A DNA stretch of 64,000 bases from an uncultured Bacteroidaceae bacterium (GTDB lineage Bacteria; Bacteroidota; Bacteroidia; Bacteroidales; Bacteroidaceae): contig CAJGDP010000007.1 in assembly GCA_904502235.1 (NCBI GenBank), forward strand, positions 1 through 64,000, written 5' to 3'. Position numbers and translations under genes: made by a program. Below are positions 10,593-18,748 of this stretch, one piece after another (position 1 is the first letter of the stretch; each line of letters opens with the position of its first letter). A model generated the notes under the pieces. It was not told the DNA's origin. It ran no database searches and saw nothing but the letters and a program-made list of their open reading frames with translations.

Positions 10593-10966
10593 ATGAAAAA
10601 ACTTAAAATCTTTTCATAGCGTTATTGCTGTCTGCTACATCGGCAATAGCAGAGACTGTGGTGATTGACGGAATTGCCTACACTTTGTATGCAGAATCAA
10701 AACAAGCAACCGTTGTCGCCGGAGAGACAAAATATACAGGCTGTGTTGTAATCCCCGAGAGTGTTGTTTATAACAATGGCACTTATAGTGTTACAAGCAT
10801 TGGATATTCAGCATTCGGTGGTTGCTCCTCTCTTGCAAGCATCGAAATTCCTAACAGCGTAGCAAGCATTGGAAACTATGCATTCCAATATTGCAGTGGG
10901 CTTTCTAAGGGAAATATTGCTATAATAAAGATTGGCGAAAAGAGTGTGAAGATTGTTGTCGGTTAA
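10593..10966 (+). pseudogene. Frameshifted BspA-like leucine-rich repeat protein
   Basis: The ATG at 10593 opens a signal peptide (MKKLKIFS) that hits TAG at 10617-10619. The adjacent frame continues directly with LLSATSAIAE, a typical signal-peptide end, then about 100 residues. Adding one T to the T-run at about 10610-10614 would restore MKKLKIF-FIALLLSATSAIAE, so a single-base deletion explains the break. The body holds roughly two LRR_5/BspA-type repeats (SIGYSAFGGCSSL, SIEIPNSVASIGNYAFQYC), far fewer than usual, and ends in GEKSVKIVVG. The protein is therefore both frameshifted and internally short. Sequencing error is possible but would not explain the missing repeats. Confidence 0.75.
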
Positions 10967-10988
10967 GTGCTATAGACTATATTTGATG

Positions 10989-11022
10989 AATAAAGCAGAA
11001 AGCCACCGCTTTCTGCTTTATT
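10989..11022. terminator. Bidirectional terminator hairpin
   Basis: A 14-bp perfect stem (10989-11002 with 11009-11022) with a 6-nt loop separates the LRR pseudogene from the convergent DUF4435 gene. It overlaps the DUF4435 stop codon at 11018-11020. A/T-rich ends allow termination in both directions. Confidence 0.85.
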
Positions 11023-12013
11023 TTATTGTTTCCAATAGTTCTTCTATGTCCGCCTTTAATCGAAGGTATGGCGGTGCTGTCTTGTAGTCGGTGTTCTTGC
11101 TGAGCATCATCGCTACATCGCATTGGGTGTGGCGGTACGATGCCAACTCGTTATTATACTGCTGGCGGTGGTAGGCATAGCGTTCTATCTCTTCTTCGCG
11201 CTTGCTGCGCAGGTGTTTGCAGACGGGTTGCAATACGCGCATAACCACGCTGTTCATTATGTGATGTCCCTGTATATAAAAGTATGTTTCGTCGGGCTGT
11301 ATTCCCAATGTGGCAAGCTCTTTGTTGAGTTCGTCGTATTCGTGTTGCAACTGTGGAAACTCTTTTTCCAGAAGAGTTATCTTGTGGTCTACCCTGTTGC
11401 TGAGCTGTTGTAATGAATGTGCCGGGTTGCCTACGGTGAAAGAGGTTATGCGCACTATCTCGCAAAAGTCGAGTATGCTCATGGTGTGGGTATCCTGTTT
11501 CCTGTATAGCAGTATGTTCCACACAAACAACGGGTAGCAGATGCGCGAATAGAGTTTGAAGAATTCTTTGAAATCTATCACATTGCTGTCGTTCTGTGTG
11601 CAGAGTACGCACACCTGTTTAAGGCTGTCGGAATAGCACCTGTAGTTCTCGATGGAGTATGCGTAGGTGTGCAGAATGTATCTGTTGCCCAGCATCTGAC
11701 GCGATGTGCTTGTTGCACCTTGCAGCAGATAATCGTAGTCGCTGTCCACGCATGCTATCATGTTGCGTCCATAGGCTTTGCCAAGCAGGTTCATCATTGC
11801 TTGTTTCTTGCCTTTGGTGAGTTTCGTACGTGCAGGGAGCATTATCTCGAAGTGTACATTCTCGCTTTCGTATTCGTTGAACACTGAACGCCAGAACGAT
11901 ATGTCATCATAACTTTCCACATATGCTATGATGCGTTGTGCGGCCTTCTTTGGGCGAAGGGTATTTGCCGCTTCTATGAATTTTGAGTTGAGATATTCGG
12001 TAAGCCTTTTCAT
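11018..12013 (-). CDS. DUF4435 protein, TOPRIM/OLD-like, partner of AAA ATPase
   Basis: This 331-residue protein matches the DUF4435 family, which includes AriB, the TOPRIM-like nuclease of the PARIS anti-phage system. The N-terminus carries an acidic motif YVESYDDISFW (E33, D36, D37). A second acidic motif, CVDSDYDYLL (D90, D92, D94), fits the TOPRIM E...DxD layout for metal-dependent cleavage. The C-terminal 180 residues are helical and charged. It starts 19 nt after the ATPase gene, so the two form one operon. Family membership is well supported. A defence role is inferred from architecture only, since related ATPase-DUF4435 pairs also occur as stable chromosomal genes in Bacteroides. Confidence 0.8.
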   Translation of the reverse strand: MKRLTEYLNSKFIEAANTLRPKKAAQRIIAYVESYDDISFWRSVFNEYESENVHFEIMLPARTKLTKGKKQAMMNLLGKAYGRNMIACVDSDYDYLLQGATSTSRQMLGNRYILHTYAYSIENYRCYSDSLKQVCVLCTQNDSNVIDFKEFFKLYSRICYPLFVWNILLYRKQDTHTMSILDFCEIVRITSFTVGNPAHSLQQLSNRVDHKITLLEKEFPQLQHEYDELNKELATLGIQPDETYFYIQGHHIMNSVVMRVLQPVCKHLRSKREEEIERYAYHRQQYNNELASYRHTQCDVAMMLSKNTDYKTAPPYLRLKADIEELLETIK

Positions 12014-12032
12014 ATCTCACTTTTGTTTTGTC

Positions 12033-12857
12033 TTATTTTGTAATGTCCTCTATCTCTGTTACGGCATCCATCCAACCGTCCATGATTATTGCGGGCGAGT
12101 GTGTACACAATATTATCTGTGTGTTGGGATTCAGTGTGCGCACCAGGGATATTAGGCGTTGCTGCCACTCTATATGCAATGATATCTCGGGCTCGTCCAT
12201 GAGCATTACGCCTGGTTGGTTCTCCTGGACAAGTGCGGTGAGCAGTATCACGAGTATCTGTTTCTCGCCCGACGAGAGCATGTAGGGCGTTATGGTTTCG
12301 CCGTACTGGTTGAAGAATATCTCGTTGCTGTCGCGTGCTATGGTCTTTGCTGTGGGGGCAAAAAGCTCGTCAACAAGGTCCTGGAACTGTTTCTTCGGTT
12401 TGGTGAGCTCTGTGGCAAGACGCTGGTCGTCGGGGTTGCCCGATGTGAGAAGTGATATTATGCGGTTGCCTATGTTTACCTGGTAATTCAGGTAGCGGCG
12501 TTGCAGGTTGTATAGTTGCCAGTCGAGTTCGGTGCGGATGTCTGCACCGGGTATCTTGTCGAGCATCTCGCTGTTCATGAGCGGACGGTCGATGCTGCTT
12601 ATGACATCAAAGCGTATGCTTGTGGCATCTTCGGGGTAGAATTTTACATGTACTCCGTCTTCGGGGTTTGTGGTTATCAGCCCTTTACGCATTATTTTCA
12701 AATGGCGTGCCGAACGGTTTATTATGGTACTTTTTCCCACGCCGTTGCTGCCGCTGAGAATATTCACGTCGGGACGCAGTTCCCAATAGATGTGCTTGCG
12801 GTTGCTCCACAATGAGTCTATCTCGATGCTCTTAATGTATTGTGCCATCTTTTCCAT
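12033..12857 (-). CDS. AAA/ABC-type ATPase paired with DUF4435 (AriA-like)
   Basis: This 274-residue ATPase has the full ABC/SMC-like set: Walker A GSNGVGKST, signature LSSGEKQ, Walker B VMLMDEPE and an H-loop CTHSP. It lacks membrane segments and has only a short insertion between the Walker motifs, so it is smaller than described AriA proteins. I chose the ATG at 12857 (MEKMAQYIKS) because AGAAGAG sits just upstream and because a promoter -7 element at 12887-12894 would place the transcript start near 12880, inside an alternative in-frame ATG at 12884. It is co-transcribed with the DUF4435 gene. The likely job is to sense a trigger and control the DUF4435 partner; this is inference. Confidence 0.8.
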   Translation of the reverse strand: MEKMAQYIKSIEIDSLWSNRKHIYWELRPDVNILSGSNGVGKSTIINRSARHLKIMRKGLITTNPEDGVHVKFYPEDATSIRFDVISSIDRPLMNSEMLDKIPGADIRTELDWQLYNLQRRYLNYQVNIGNRIISLLTSGNPDDQRLATELTKPKKQFQDLVDELFAPTAKTIARDSNEIFFNQYGETITPYMLSSGEKQILVILLTALVQENQPGVMLMDEPEISLHIEWQQRLISLVRTLNPNTQIILCTHSPAIIMDGWMDAVTEIEDITK

Positions 12858-12886
12858 AATCTCTTCTCGCACTTTTCTTGACATAG

Positions 12887-12917
12887 CAAATGTAATACAA
12901 TGTTTCACCAATATCAA
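12887..12917 (-). promoter_or_regulatory. Promoter of ATPase-DUF4435 operon
   Basis: Read on the minus strand, TTG (12917-12915), a 20-bp spacer and TACATTTG (12894-12887) match the Bacteroidetes promoter pattern. The predicted transcript start near 12880 supports the downstream ATG at 12857 as the ATPase start. Confidence 0.6.
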
Positions 12918-12946
12918 GTATATGCATTTAAAAATAGTGAAAATTG

Positions 12947-12976
12947 TTGATTTGCTGCAAAATGTTTTTATCTTCG
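12947..12976 (+). promoter_or_regulatory. Promoter of nucleoside kinase / rpoN operon
   Basis: TTG at 12947-12949, 19 bp, then TATCTTCG at 12969-12976 is a near match to TTG-N19-TAnnTTTG with one mismatch. The predicted start is about 25 nt before the ATG at 13008. Confidence 0.5.
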
Positions 12977-13007
12977 CATCTGTGAACGTAAACTTAAAAC
13001 AATTGGT

Positions 13008-14651
13008 ATGATACACGTTTATTGCTTGAACAATGGTGTAACAAGGGATTTTCCGATAGGTTCTTCCTTGTTGGAGATATACGACGGTCTCGGTCTTGAT
13101 ATGCCTTATGGTCCTATAGCTGCAAGGGTGAACAACCGTACCCATGGGCTTGCCTTGCGCTTGTTCCGTCATAAGGATGTGGAGTTCATCGACATTACAA
13201 CCGACGACGGTATGCGTATGTATGTGCGCTCGTTGACTTTTATCTTTATGAAGGCAATGAACGAGGTGTTCCCGGGTGAGATGGTACGTTTCGAAAATGC
13301 CATTTCAAGAGGCTATTACTGTCGTATGGATAATGCGATGAGTGATGAGCAGGTGGCTCTTGTGCGCGAGAAGATGCATAAGATTGTAAATAGCGACATT
13401 CCGTTCAAACGTGTAGAATGTCACACGGAAGAGGCTATTGAACTGTTCCGCAAAGTTGGACGTACCGACAAGGTGAAACTGCTGGAGACATACGATCATC
13501 TGTATACAAGCTACTACGAGCTTGATGGTTATATCGACAGTTATTATCATGGACTTGTGCCAAGCACCGGTTACATAAATCTTTTTGAGATAGAGAGATT
13601 TGCCGATGGTGTGCTGTTGCGTGTCCCAAACAAGGAACGCCCCACAGAACTCGAGGATAAGGTTCCGCAGGAGAAGTTGCAGGACCTGTTCGAGGAACGT
13701 CTGGCATGGCATCAGCAGATGGGTGTGGAGACAATAGGCGACTTCAACAAGGGCGTGCGTTCGGGCTATGGAGTGGACCTTGTGAATGTTTCCGAGGTGC
13801 TTCAGGAACGTCGCTTGTCAAAGATTGCCGATGATATTCAGGCACGTGGGGCAAGGGTGGTGCTCATTGCCGGTCCGTCGTCTTCGGGCAAGACAACCTT
13901 CAGCAAGCGTTTGAGTGTGCAATTGCTTGCCTGTGGCTTGCGCCCTTATGCAATCTCGCTCGACGATTTTTTTGTGAACCGTACGCATACGCCCCGCAAA
14001 CCCGATGGCGACTACGATTTCGAGTCGCTTTACTCTATCGACTTGCCCTATTTCAATGAGACGCTTACAAAGATTCTTGCCGGTGAAGAGGTGGAGCTTC
14101 CTTACTATAATTTTGTGACTGGCGAACGCGAATATCGCGGAAACAGGCTTAAGTTCACTCCACAGATGATCCTTGTGATAGAGGGAACGCATGCCTTGAA
14201 TCCGCAACTCACTTCACAGGTTGCCGACAGCGACAAGTATCGCGTGTATGTTTCGGCATTGACTTCGATAAAGCTTGATTATCACAACTATATATCAACA
14301 TCCGACAACCGCCTGTTGCGCCGTATGCTACGCGATGCAAAGTACCGCGGCTATTCGGCAGTGGAGACCATACAGCGTTGGACCGACGTGCGTAAGGGCG
14401 AGGAGGAGTGGATTTTTCCTTATCAGGAAAATGCCGATGTCATGTTCAACTCATCGCTGTTCTATGAACTTGCGGTGCTTAAGACGCATGCCGAACCTAT
14501 CCTGCGTGCTGTTCCGGAAAACATAAAAGAGTATTCCGAGGCGCGAAGACTTTTGCATTTATTGGAATATGTAGTACCTTTGCAGGACGATGAACTGCCA
14601 CCCACATCGGTAGTACGTGAATTCCTCGGTGGAAGCAGTTTCAAATATTGA
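13008..14651 (+). CDS. Nucleoside kinase (uridine kinase-like) with TGS domain
   Basis: This 547-residue cytoplasmic protein joins an N-terminal TGS-like domain (about residues 1-60), a threonyl-tRNA synthetase-type second additional domain, and a C-terminal P-loop kinase of the uridine kinase/phosphoribulokinase family. The P-loop GPSSSGKT starts at residue 289 and is followed by SLDDFFVNR. Such proteins are standard in Bacteroidetes and Firmicutes and are annotated as nucleoside kinases; the exact substrate is not certain. Its end nearly touches rpoN, so the two are likely one transcript. Confidence 0.9.
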   Translation: MIHVYCLNNGVTRDFPIGSSLLEIYDGLGLDMPYGPIAARVNNRTHGLALRLFRHKDVEFIDITTDDGMRMYVRSLTFIFMKAMNEVFPGEMVRFENAISRGYYCRMDNAMSDEQVALVREKMHKIVNSDIPFKRVECHTEEAIELFRKVGRTDKVKLLETYDHLYTSYYELDGYIDSYYHGLVPSTGYINLFEIERFADGVLLRVPNKERPTELEDKVPQEKLQDLFEERLAWHQQMGVETIGDFNKGVRSGYGVDLVNVSEVLQERRLSKIADDIQARGARVVLIAGPSSSGKTTFSKRLSVQLLACGLRPYAISLDDFFVNRTHTPRKPDGDYDFESLYSIDLPYFNETLTKILAGEEVELPYYNFVTGEREYRGNRLKFTPQMILVIEGTHALNPQLTSQVADSDKYRVYVSALTSIKLDYHNYISTSDNRLLRRMLRDAKYRGYSAVETIQRWTDVRKGEEEWIFPYQENADVMFNSSLFYELAVLKTHAEPILRAVPENIKEYSEARRLLHLLEYVVPLQDDELPPTSVVREFLGGSSFKY

Positions 14652-14668
14652 TTACCATACAGAATACC

Positions 14669-16099
14669 ATGGCAGGTAACAGCTTTACACAGACGCAGAA
14701 ACATGAACAGACTCTTACGCAGACGCTGTCGCCACAGCAGTTGCTTACTGTTCAACTCCTCGAACTCACCACAATGGAAATCGAGGACAGGGTGCGTAGT
14801 GAGGTTATCGATAATCCTGCCTTGGAGGTTGTGGAGAACGACGAGATGCCAAGTGAGGATGCTTCGCAGCGAGATGAAATATCCGATTTTTCACAGGACG
14901 GCGACGACGATTACAGCGGCAACGGCGAGATTCCCGTATTTGGCGGATATAGCCGTAATACAGACTATGTGATCGGTGATTCCGTATCTTTCGGCGATAC
15001 TCTGCTCGAGCAACTTGGCGAACTTAGGCTCACACCGCAGGAACAGGCGGTGGGGGAGTATATTATAGGCTCTCTCGACGAGGATGGTTTCTTACGCAAG
15101 GATATTGAGGAGATCGAGGATGAATTGCTTATATATGGCAATATAATGACCGACAAGGCTCAGATTCTCTCTGTGCTGGAACTTGTTCAGGGATTTGAAC
15201 CGGCAGGTATTGCGGCTCGTAATCTGCAGGAGTCGTTGATGTTGCAGTTGTGTCGTATCGAAGAGAATAAGGATGTGTTGTTGCATAAGCGCATAGTCGC
15301 TGAATTCTATGACGATTTCACGGCAAAACGTTGGGAGCAGCTCGCCGACAAACTTGGTGTGGAAAGGGATGAATGCCGTGCCGTCATCGCGGACATCGTG
15401 CGCCTGAATCCGCGCCCGGGTGCTTCGTTGAGCGAGAATGTGGGTTTCAGCCGTCAGCAGATTATACCCGATTTCGTGATTGACGTAGTGGACGATAATG
15501 TCTATGTGTCGTTGAACAATGCTCATGTTCCGGAACTGAAGGTGTGCGACGAGTTTGTGCAGATGCTCGACGAACAGTTGGCAGGCGGAAATCAGGAGCA
15601 GAAAGCCGTGGCAATGTTTCTTAAGCAGAAGATTGAGTCTGCCAAAGGTTTTATAAGTGCTGTGCAGCAACGCGAAAACACTATGCTTTCCACCATGCGT
15701 GCCATTGTCGCAAAGCAGAAGGCTTTCTTTCTCAACGGAGGCGATGAGGCTTATCTCAAGCCTATGATTCTTGAGGATATAGCCAAGATTACCGGTTACG
15801 ACATCTCTACAATTTCTCGTGTAAGCAACAGCAAGTATGTGCAGACTCCATGGAATGTCTGTTCGCTTAAATACTTCTTCAGCGAAGGGGTTATAAAGAG
15901 CGATGGCACGGAACAGTCGGTGTATGAACTTTTTGCAGTCATAAAGGAGCTTGTGGACAGCGAGGACAAGAACTCTCCTTTAACCGACCAGGTGTTGCAG
16001 GAGAAACTCACCGAGCGCGGATATAATGTGGCACGTCGCACTGTAGCGAAATATCGCGAACAGTTGCATATTCCGGTGGCAAGGCTCAGGAAAATGTGA
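14669..16099 (+). CDS. rpoN: RNA polymerase sigma-54 factor
   Basis: This 476-residue protein is sigma-54. Region I is the glutamine- and leucine-rich N-terminus (LTQTLSPQQLLTVQLLEL). An acidic linker follows at about residues 55-90, then the core-binding domain. The DNA-binding end carries the RpoN box ARRTVAKYRE at about residues 455-464, which recognises the -24 element. The start is the ATG at 14669; a TTG 21 nt upstream overlaps the kinase gene and is unlikely. Sigma-54 needs AAA+ activators, none of which is in this window. Confidence 0.95.
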   Translation: MAGNSFTQTQKHEQTLTQTLSPQQLLTVQLLELTTMEIEDRVRSEVIDNPALEVVENDEMPSEDASQRDEISDFSQDGDDDYSGNGEIPVFGGYSRNTDYVIGDSVSFGDTLLEQLGELRLTPQEQAVGEYIIGSLDEDGFLRKDIEEIEDELLIYGNIMTDKAQILSVLELVQGFEPAGIAARNLQESLMLQLCRIEENKDVLLHKRIVAEFYDDFTAKRWEQLADKLGVERDECRAVIADIVRLNPRPGASLSENVGFSRQQIIPDFVIDVVDDNVYVSLNNAHVPELKVCDEFVQMLDEQLAGGNQEQKAVAMFLKQKIESAKGFISAVQQRENTMLSTMRAIVAKQKAFFLNGGDEAYLKPMILEDIAKITGYDISTISRVSNSKYVQTPWNVCSLKYFFSEGVIKSDGTEQSVYELFAVIKELVDSEDKNSPLTDQVLQEKLTERGYNVARRTVAKYREQLHIPVARLRKM

Positions 16100-16126
16100 G
16101 AAAAGCCTTTTAAATAATCTGTAATC

Positions 16127-16183
16127 TTTGTTGATTTAAGAAAATAACTGTAAATTTGCGATAATACCTTTGACGGGTATTAT
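16127..16183 (+). promoter_or_regulatory. Promoter and leader hairpin of fbp
   Basis: TTTG at 16127-16130, 20 bp, and TAAATTTG at 16151-16158 form a full Bacteroidetes promoter. An 8-bp stem (16161-16168 with 16176-16183, ATAATACC / GGTATTAT) sits right at the expected transcript start and also contains a second -7-like TACCTTTG at 16165-16172. Whether the hairpin is an operator or an mRNA 5' stem cannot be decided. Confidence 0.55.
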
Positions 16184-16219
16184 TGTATCTATAAATGACG
16201 TTTCCAAATACAGAGAGTT

Positions 16220-18211
16220 ATGTCAAAATCGCATGTAACAATTGAAGAGGTAAAGGACGATATCAGATATCTGCGTCTGCTTGCACGTGATTTCCCTACA
16301 GTGTCAAGCGTAACCACCGAAATCATAAATCTTGAGGCGATACTTCATCTGCCCAAGCCGACAGAGCATTTTCTAGCCGACCTGCATGGCGAGCACGAGG
16401 CTTTCCAGCATATCCTGCGCAATGCGTCGGGAAATATCAAACGTAAGGTGAACGAACTGTTCGGGGATACTTTGAGCGAAGAGGAGAAAAAAGACCTGTG
16501 TACGCTCATCTATTACCCCGAGGAGAAGTTGAAACTTGTGCGTCAGACCGATGTCGTTCTCGAGGAATATTACAAGACTTCCTTGAACCGTCTTATTGTG
16601 GTGTGCAGGAATGTCTCTTCAAAATATACACGTTCAAAGGTGCGCAAGAGTCTGCCCGAAGAGTATGCCTACATCATCGAGGAGTTGATGCACGAGGCTA
16701 ACGATTTCCATAACAGACAGGCATATTTCAATGTCATTGTGGAGACAATCATTGGTACAAGACGTGCCGACCACTTCATTACGGCGCTCTGTTACCTTAT
16801 ACAGCGTCTAATCATCGACCGTCTGCATATCCTTGGCGATATCTTCGACCGTGGCCCCGGTGCACACCACATCATGGATGCCTTGTGTGAATATCATCAT
16901 GTAGATATCACTTGGGGTAATCACGACGTTCTGTGGATGGGTGCAGCTGCCGGCAATACATGTTGTATAGCAAGTGTGTTGCGTCTGTCGTTGCGCGATG
17001 CCAATATGAAGACTCTGGAGGACGGTTATGCCATTAATATGGTTCCACTTGCAACATTTGCCATGGAGCAGTATGCCGATGACCCATGCGAGATTTATCA
17101 GCCACGTGTGGATGAGGAGCGTACAAACTTCACCGAGAAGGATGTGCGTCTTATAGCACAGATGCATAAGGCAATTTCGGTAATAGAGTTCAAACTCTCG
17201 GGACAGATAGCAATGCAGCATCCCGAATGGAATATGATGGACCGTTGCCTTATGGAAGGCATAAACAAGGAAAAGGGTGTTATTGTGATAGAAGGCAAGG
17301 AGTATGAGCTTAAGGATAAGCTCTGGCCTACACTTGACCCTGCCAATCCTTATGCTCTCACACCCGAGGAGCAGGATGTAATGGACCGTTTGCGCCATTC
17401 ATTCATGCGCAGCGAACGTCTTCAGGCACATGTCAACTGCCTGCTTATGCGTGGTGGAATGTATGTGATATACAATTCAAATCTTATGTTCCATGCCGCT
17501 ATCCCCATTAACGAGGACGGTTCAATGCGTGAGGTGGTATTTGATGGTGTTCCTGTAAAGGGAAAGGAACTTATGAAAAAGGTTGAGCGTATGGCACGTA
17601 CAGCCTTTGACAACGATGTAGATGCCGAAGTCCGTAACAGGTATGCCGACTTCTTCTGGTACTTGTGGTGCGGTCCCGAATCGCCTCTTTTCGGTAAGGC
17701 AAGAATGGCTACATTGGAGCGTTATCTCCTTGACGACAAGGAGGTGCAGAAAGAACTTAAGGGATGGTATTACATCCTGCGCGACAATCCTGATGTCTGC
17801 GATAAGATTCTGGATGAATTCGGCGTAAAGGGTAATCACAGACACATTATAAACGGACACGTTCCGGTGCGCGTATTCAAGGGAGAGACACCTATAAAGG
17901 CCGACGGACGCCTTATGGTCATTGACGGTGGTTTCTCAAAGATATATCATAACCGTACAGGTATTGCCGGTTACACTCTTGTATATCACAGCCGTGGCTT
18001 TGAACTTGTGCAGCTCACACCGTTTACATCAACCGAAGAGGCAATTCTCAACGGAACAGATATCGACGGAACAATCAGTATTGTCGAGATGGTGGGCGAG
18101 CGCGAGAAGGTGCGCGATACAGATATCGGTCGTGGAATTATGGTAAAGGTTGCCGACCTTGAACGTCTGTTGTATGCTTATCGTAAAGGCGTGATAAAGG
18201 AGCGTCCATAA
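16220..18211 (+). CDS. fbp: Fructose-1,6-bisphosphatase, class 3
   Basis: This 663-residue cytoplasmic enzyme removes the 1-phosphate of fructose 1,6-bisphosphate in gluconeogenesis. It is the class 3 form with a calcineurin-like metallophosphatase core. Metal-binding blocks are DLHGEHEAF, GDIFDRGPG, WGNHD and NGHVPV, in the family order. The length matches Bacteroides and Bacillus class 3 enzymes. It has its own promoter and is followed 30 nt later by purE. Confidence 0.96.
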   Translation: MSKSHVTIEEVKDDIRYLRLLARDFPTVSSVTTEIINLEAILHLPKPTEHFLADLHGEHEAFQHILRNASGNIKRKVNELFGDTLSEEEKKDLCTLIYYPEEKLKLVRQTDVVLEEYYKTSLNRLIVVCRNVSSKYTRSKVRKSLPEEYAYIIEELMHEANDFHNRQAYFNVIVETIIGTRRADHFITALCYLIQRLIIDRLHILGDIFDRGPGAHHIMDALCEYHHVDITWGNHDVLWMGAAAGNTCCIASVLRLSLRDANMKTLEDGYAINMVPLATFAMEQYADDPCEIYQPRVDEERTNFTEKDVRLIAQMHKAISVIEFKLSGQIAMQHPEWNMMDRCLMEGINKEKGVIVIEGKEYELKDKLWPTLDPANPYALTPEEQDVMDRLRHSFMRSERLQAHVNCLLMRGGMYVIYNSNLMFHAAIPINEDGSMREVVFDGVPVKGKELMKKVERMARTAFDNDVDAEVRNRYADFFWYLWCGPESPLFGKARMATLERYLLDDKEVQKELKGWYYILRDNPDVCDKILDEFGVKGNHRHIINGHVPVRVFKGETPIKADGRLMVIDGGFSKIYHNRTGIAGYTLVYHSRGFELVQLTPFTSTEEAILNGTDIDGTISIVEMVGEREKVRDTDIGRGIMVKVADLERLLYAYRKGVIKERP

Positions 18212-18241
18212 AAATTGAACGGATAATAAAACAAATATATA

Positions 18242-18748
18242 ATGAAAGCTATTGTAAGTGTTATAATGGGAAGTACATCAGACCTTCCTGTAATGAAGAA
18301 AGCAACAGATTTCCTAAACGAAATGCAGGTTCCTTTCGAGGTAAATGCCCTTTCGGCACATCGCACTCCGGAGGCTGTGGAGGCTTTTTCCAAAGGTGCT
18401 AAGGAGCGTGGAGTAAAAATAATCATTGCTGCAGCCGGCATGGCAGCCCATCTGCCCGGTGTTATTGCTGCAAGCACCACATTGCCTGTAATCGGTGTGC
18501 CCATCAACAGCACTCTTGACGGAATGGATGCCCTGCTCGCAATTGTGCAGATGCCTCCGGGAATTCCCGTTGCAACCGTTGGTGTGAATGCCTCTTTGAA
18601 TGCCGCTATATTGGCTGTGGAGATGCTTTCGCTTGCCGATGAGGCTCTTGCCGCACGTTTGGCTGAATACAAAGAGAATCTTAAGAAGAAGATAGAGAAA
18701 GCCAACGAAGATCTCAAGGAATTGAAATATGAATATAAGACAAACTGA
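18242..18748 (+). CDS. purE: N5-carboxyaminoimidazole ribonucleotide mutase
   Basis: This 168-residue class I PurE converts N5-CAIR to CAIR in purine synthesis. The N-terminal substrate motif MGSTSDLPVM (about residues 10-19), the SAHRTPE loop and the AGMAAHLPG block that binds the phosphate are all present. Its last 20 nt overlap the start of ispG. The overlap suggests translational coupling, although the two pathways are unrelated. Confidence 0.96.
   Translation: MKAIVSVIMGSTSDLPVMKKATDFLNEMQVPFEVNALSAHRTPEAVEAFSKGAKERGVKIIIAAAGMAAHLPGVIAASTTLPVIGVPINSTLDGMDALLAIVQMPPGIPVATVGVNASLNAAILAVEMLSLADEALAARLAEYKENLKKKIEKANEDLKELKYEYKTN

Noticed and set aside
12858..13172. N-terminal extension of the AAA ATPase to 13172 or start at 12884
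   Set aside because: The extension runs through the divergent promoter region and into the nucleoside kinase gene. The -7 element at 12887-12894 puts the transcript start inside the 12884 codon, and AGAAGAG favours 12857.
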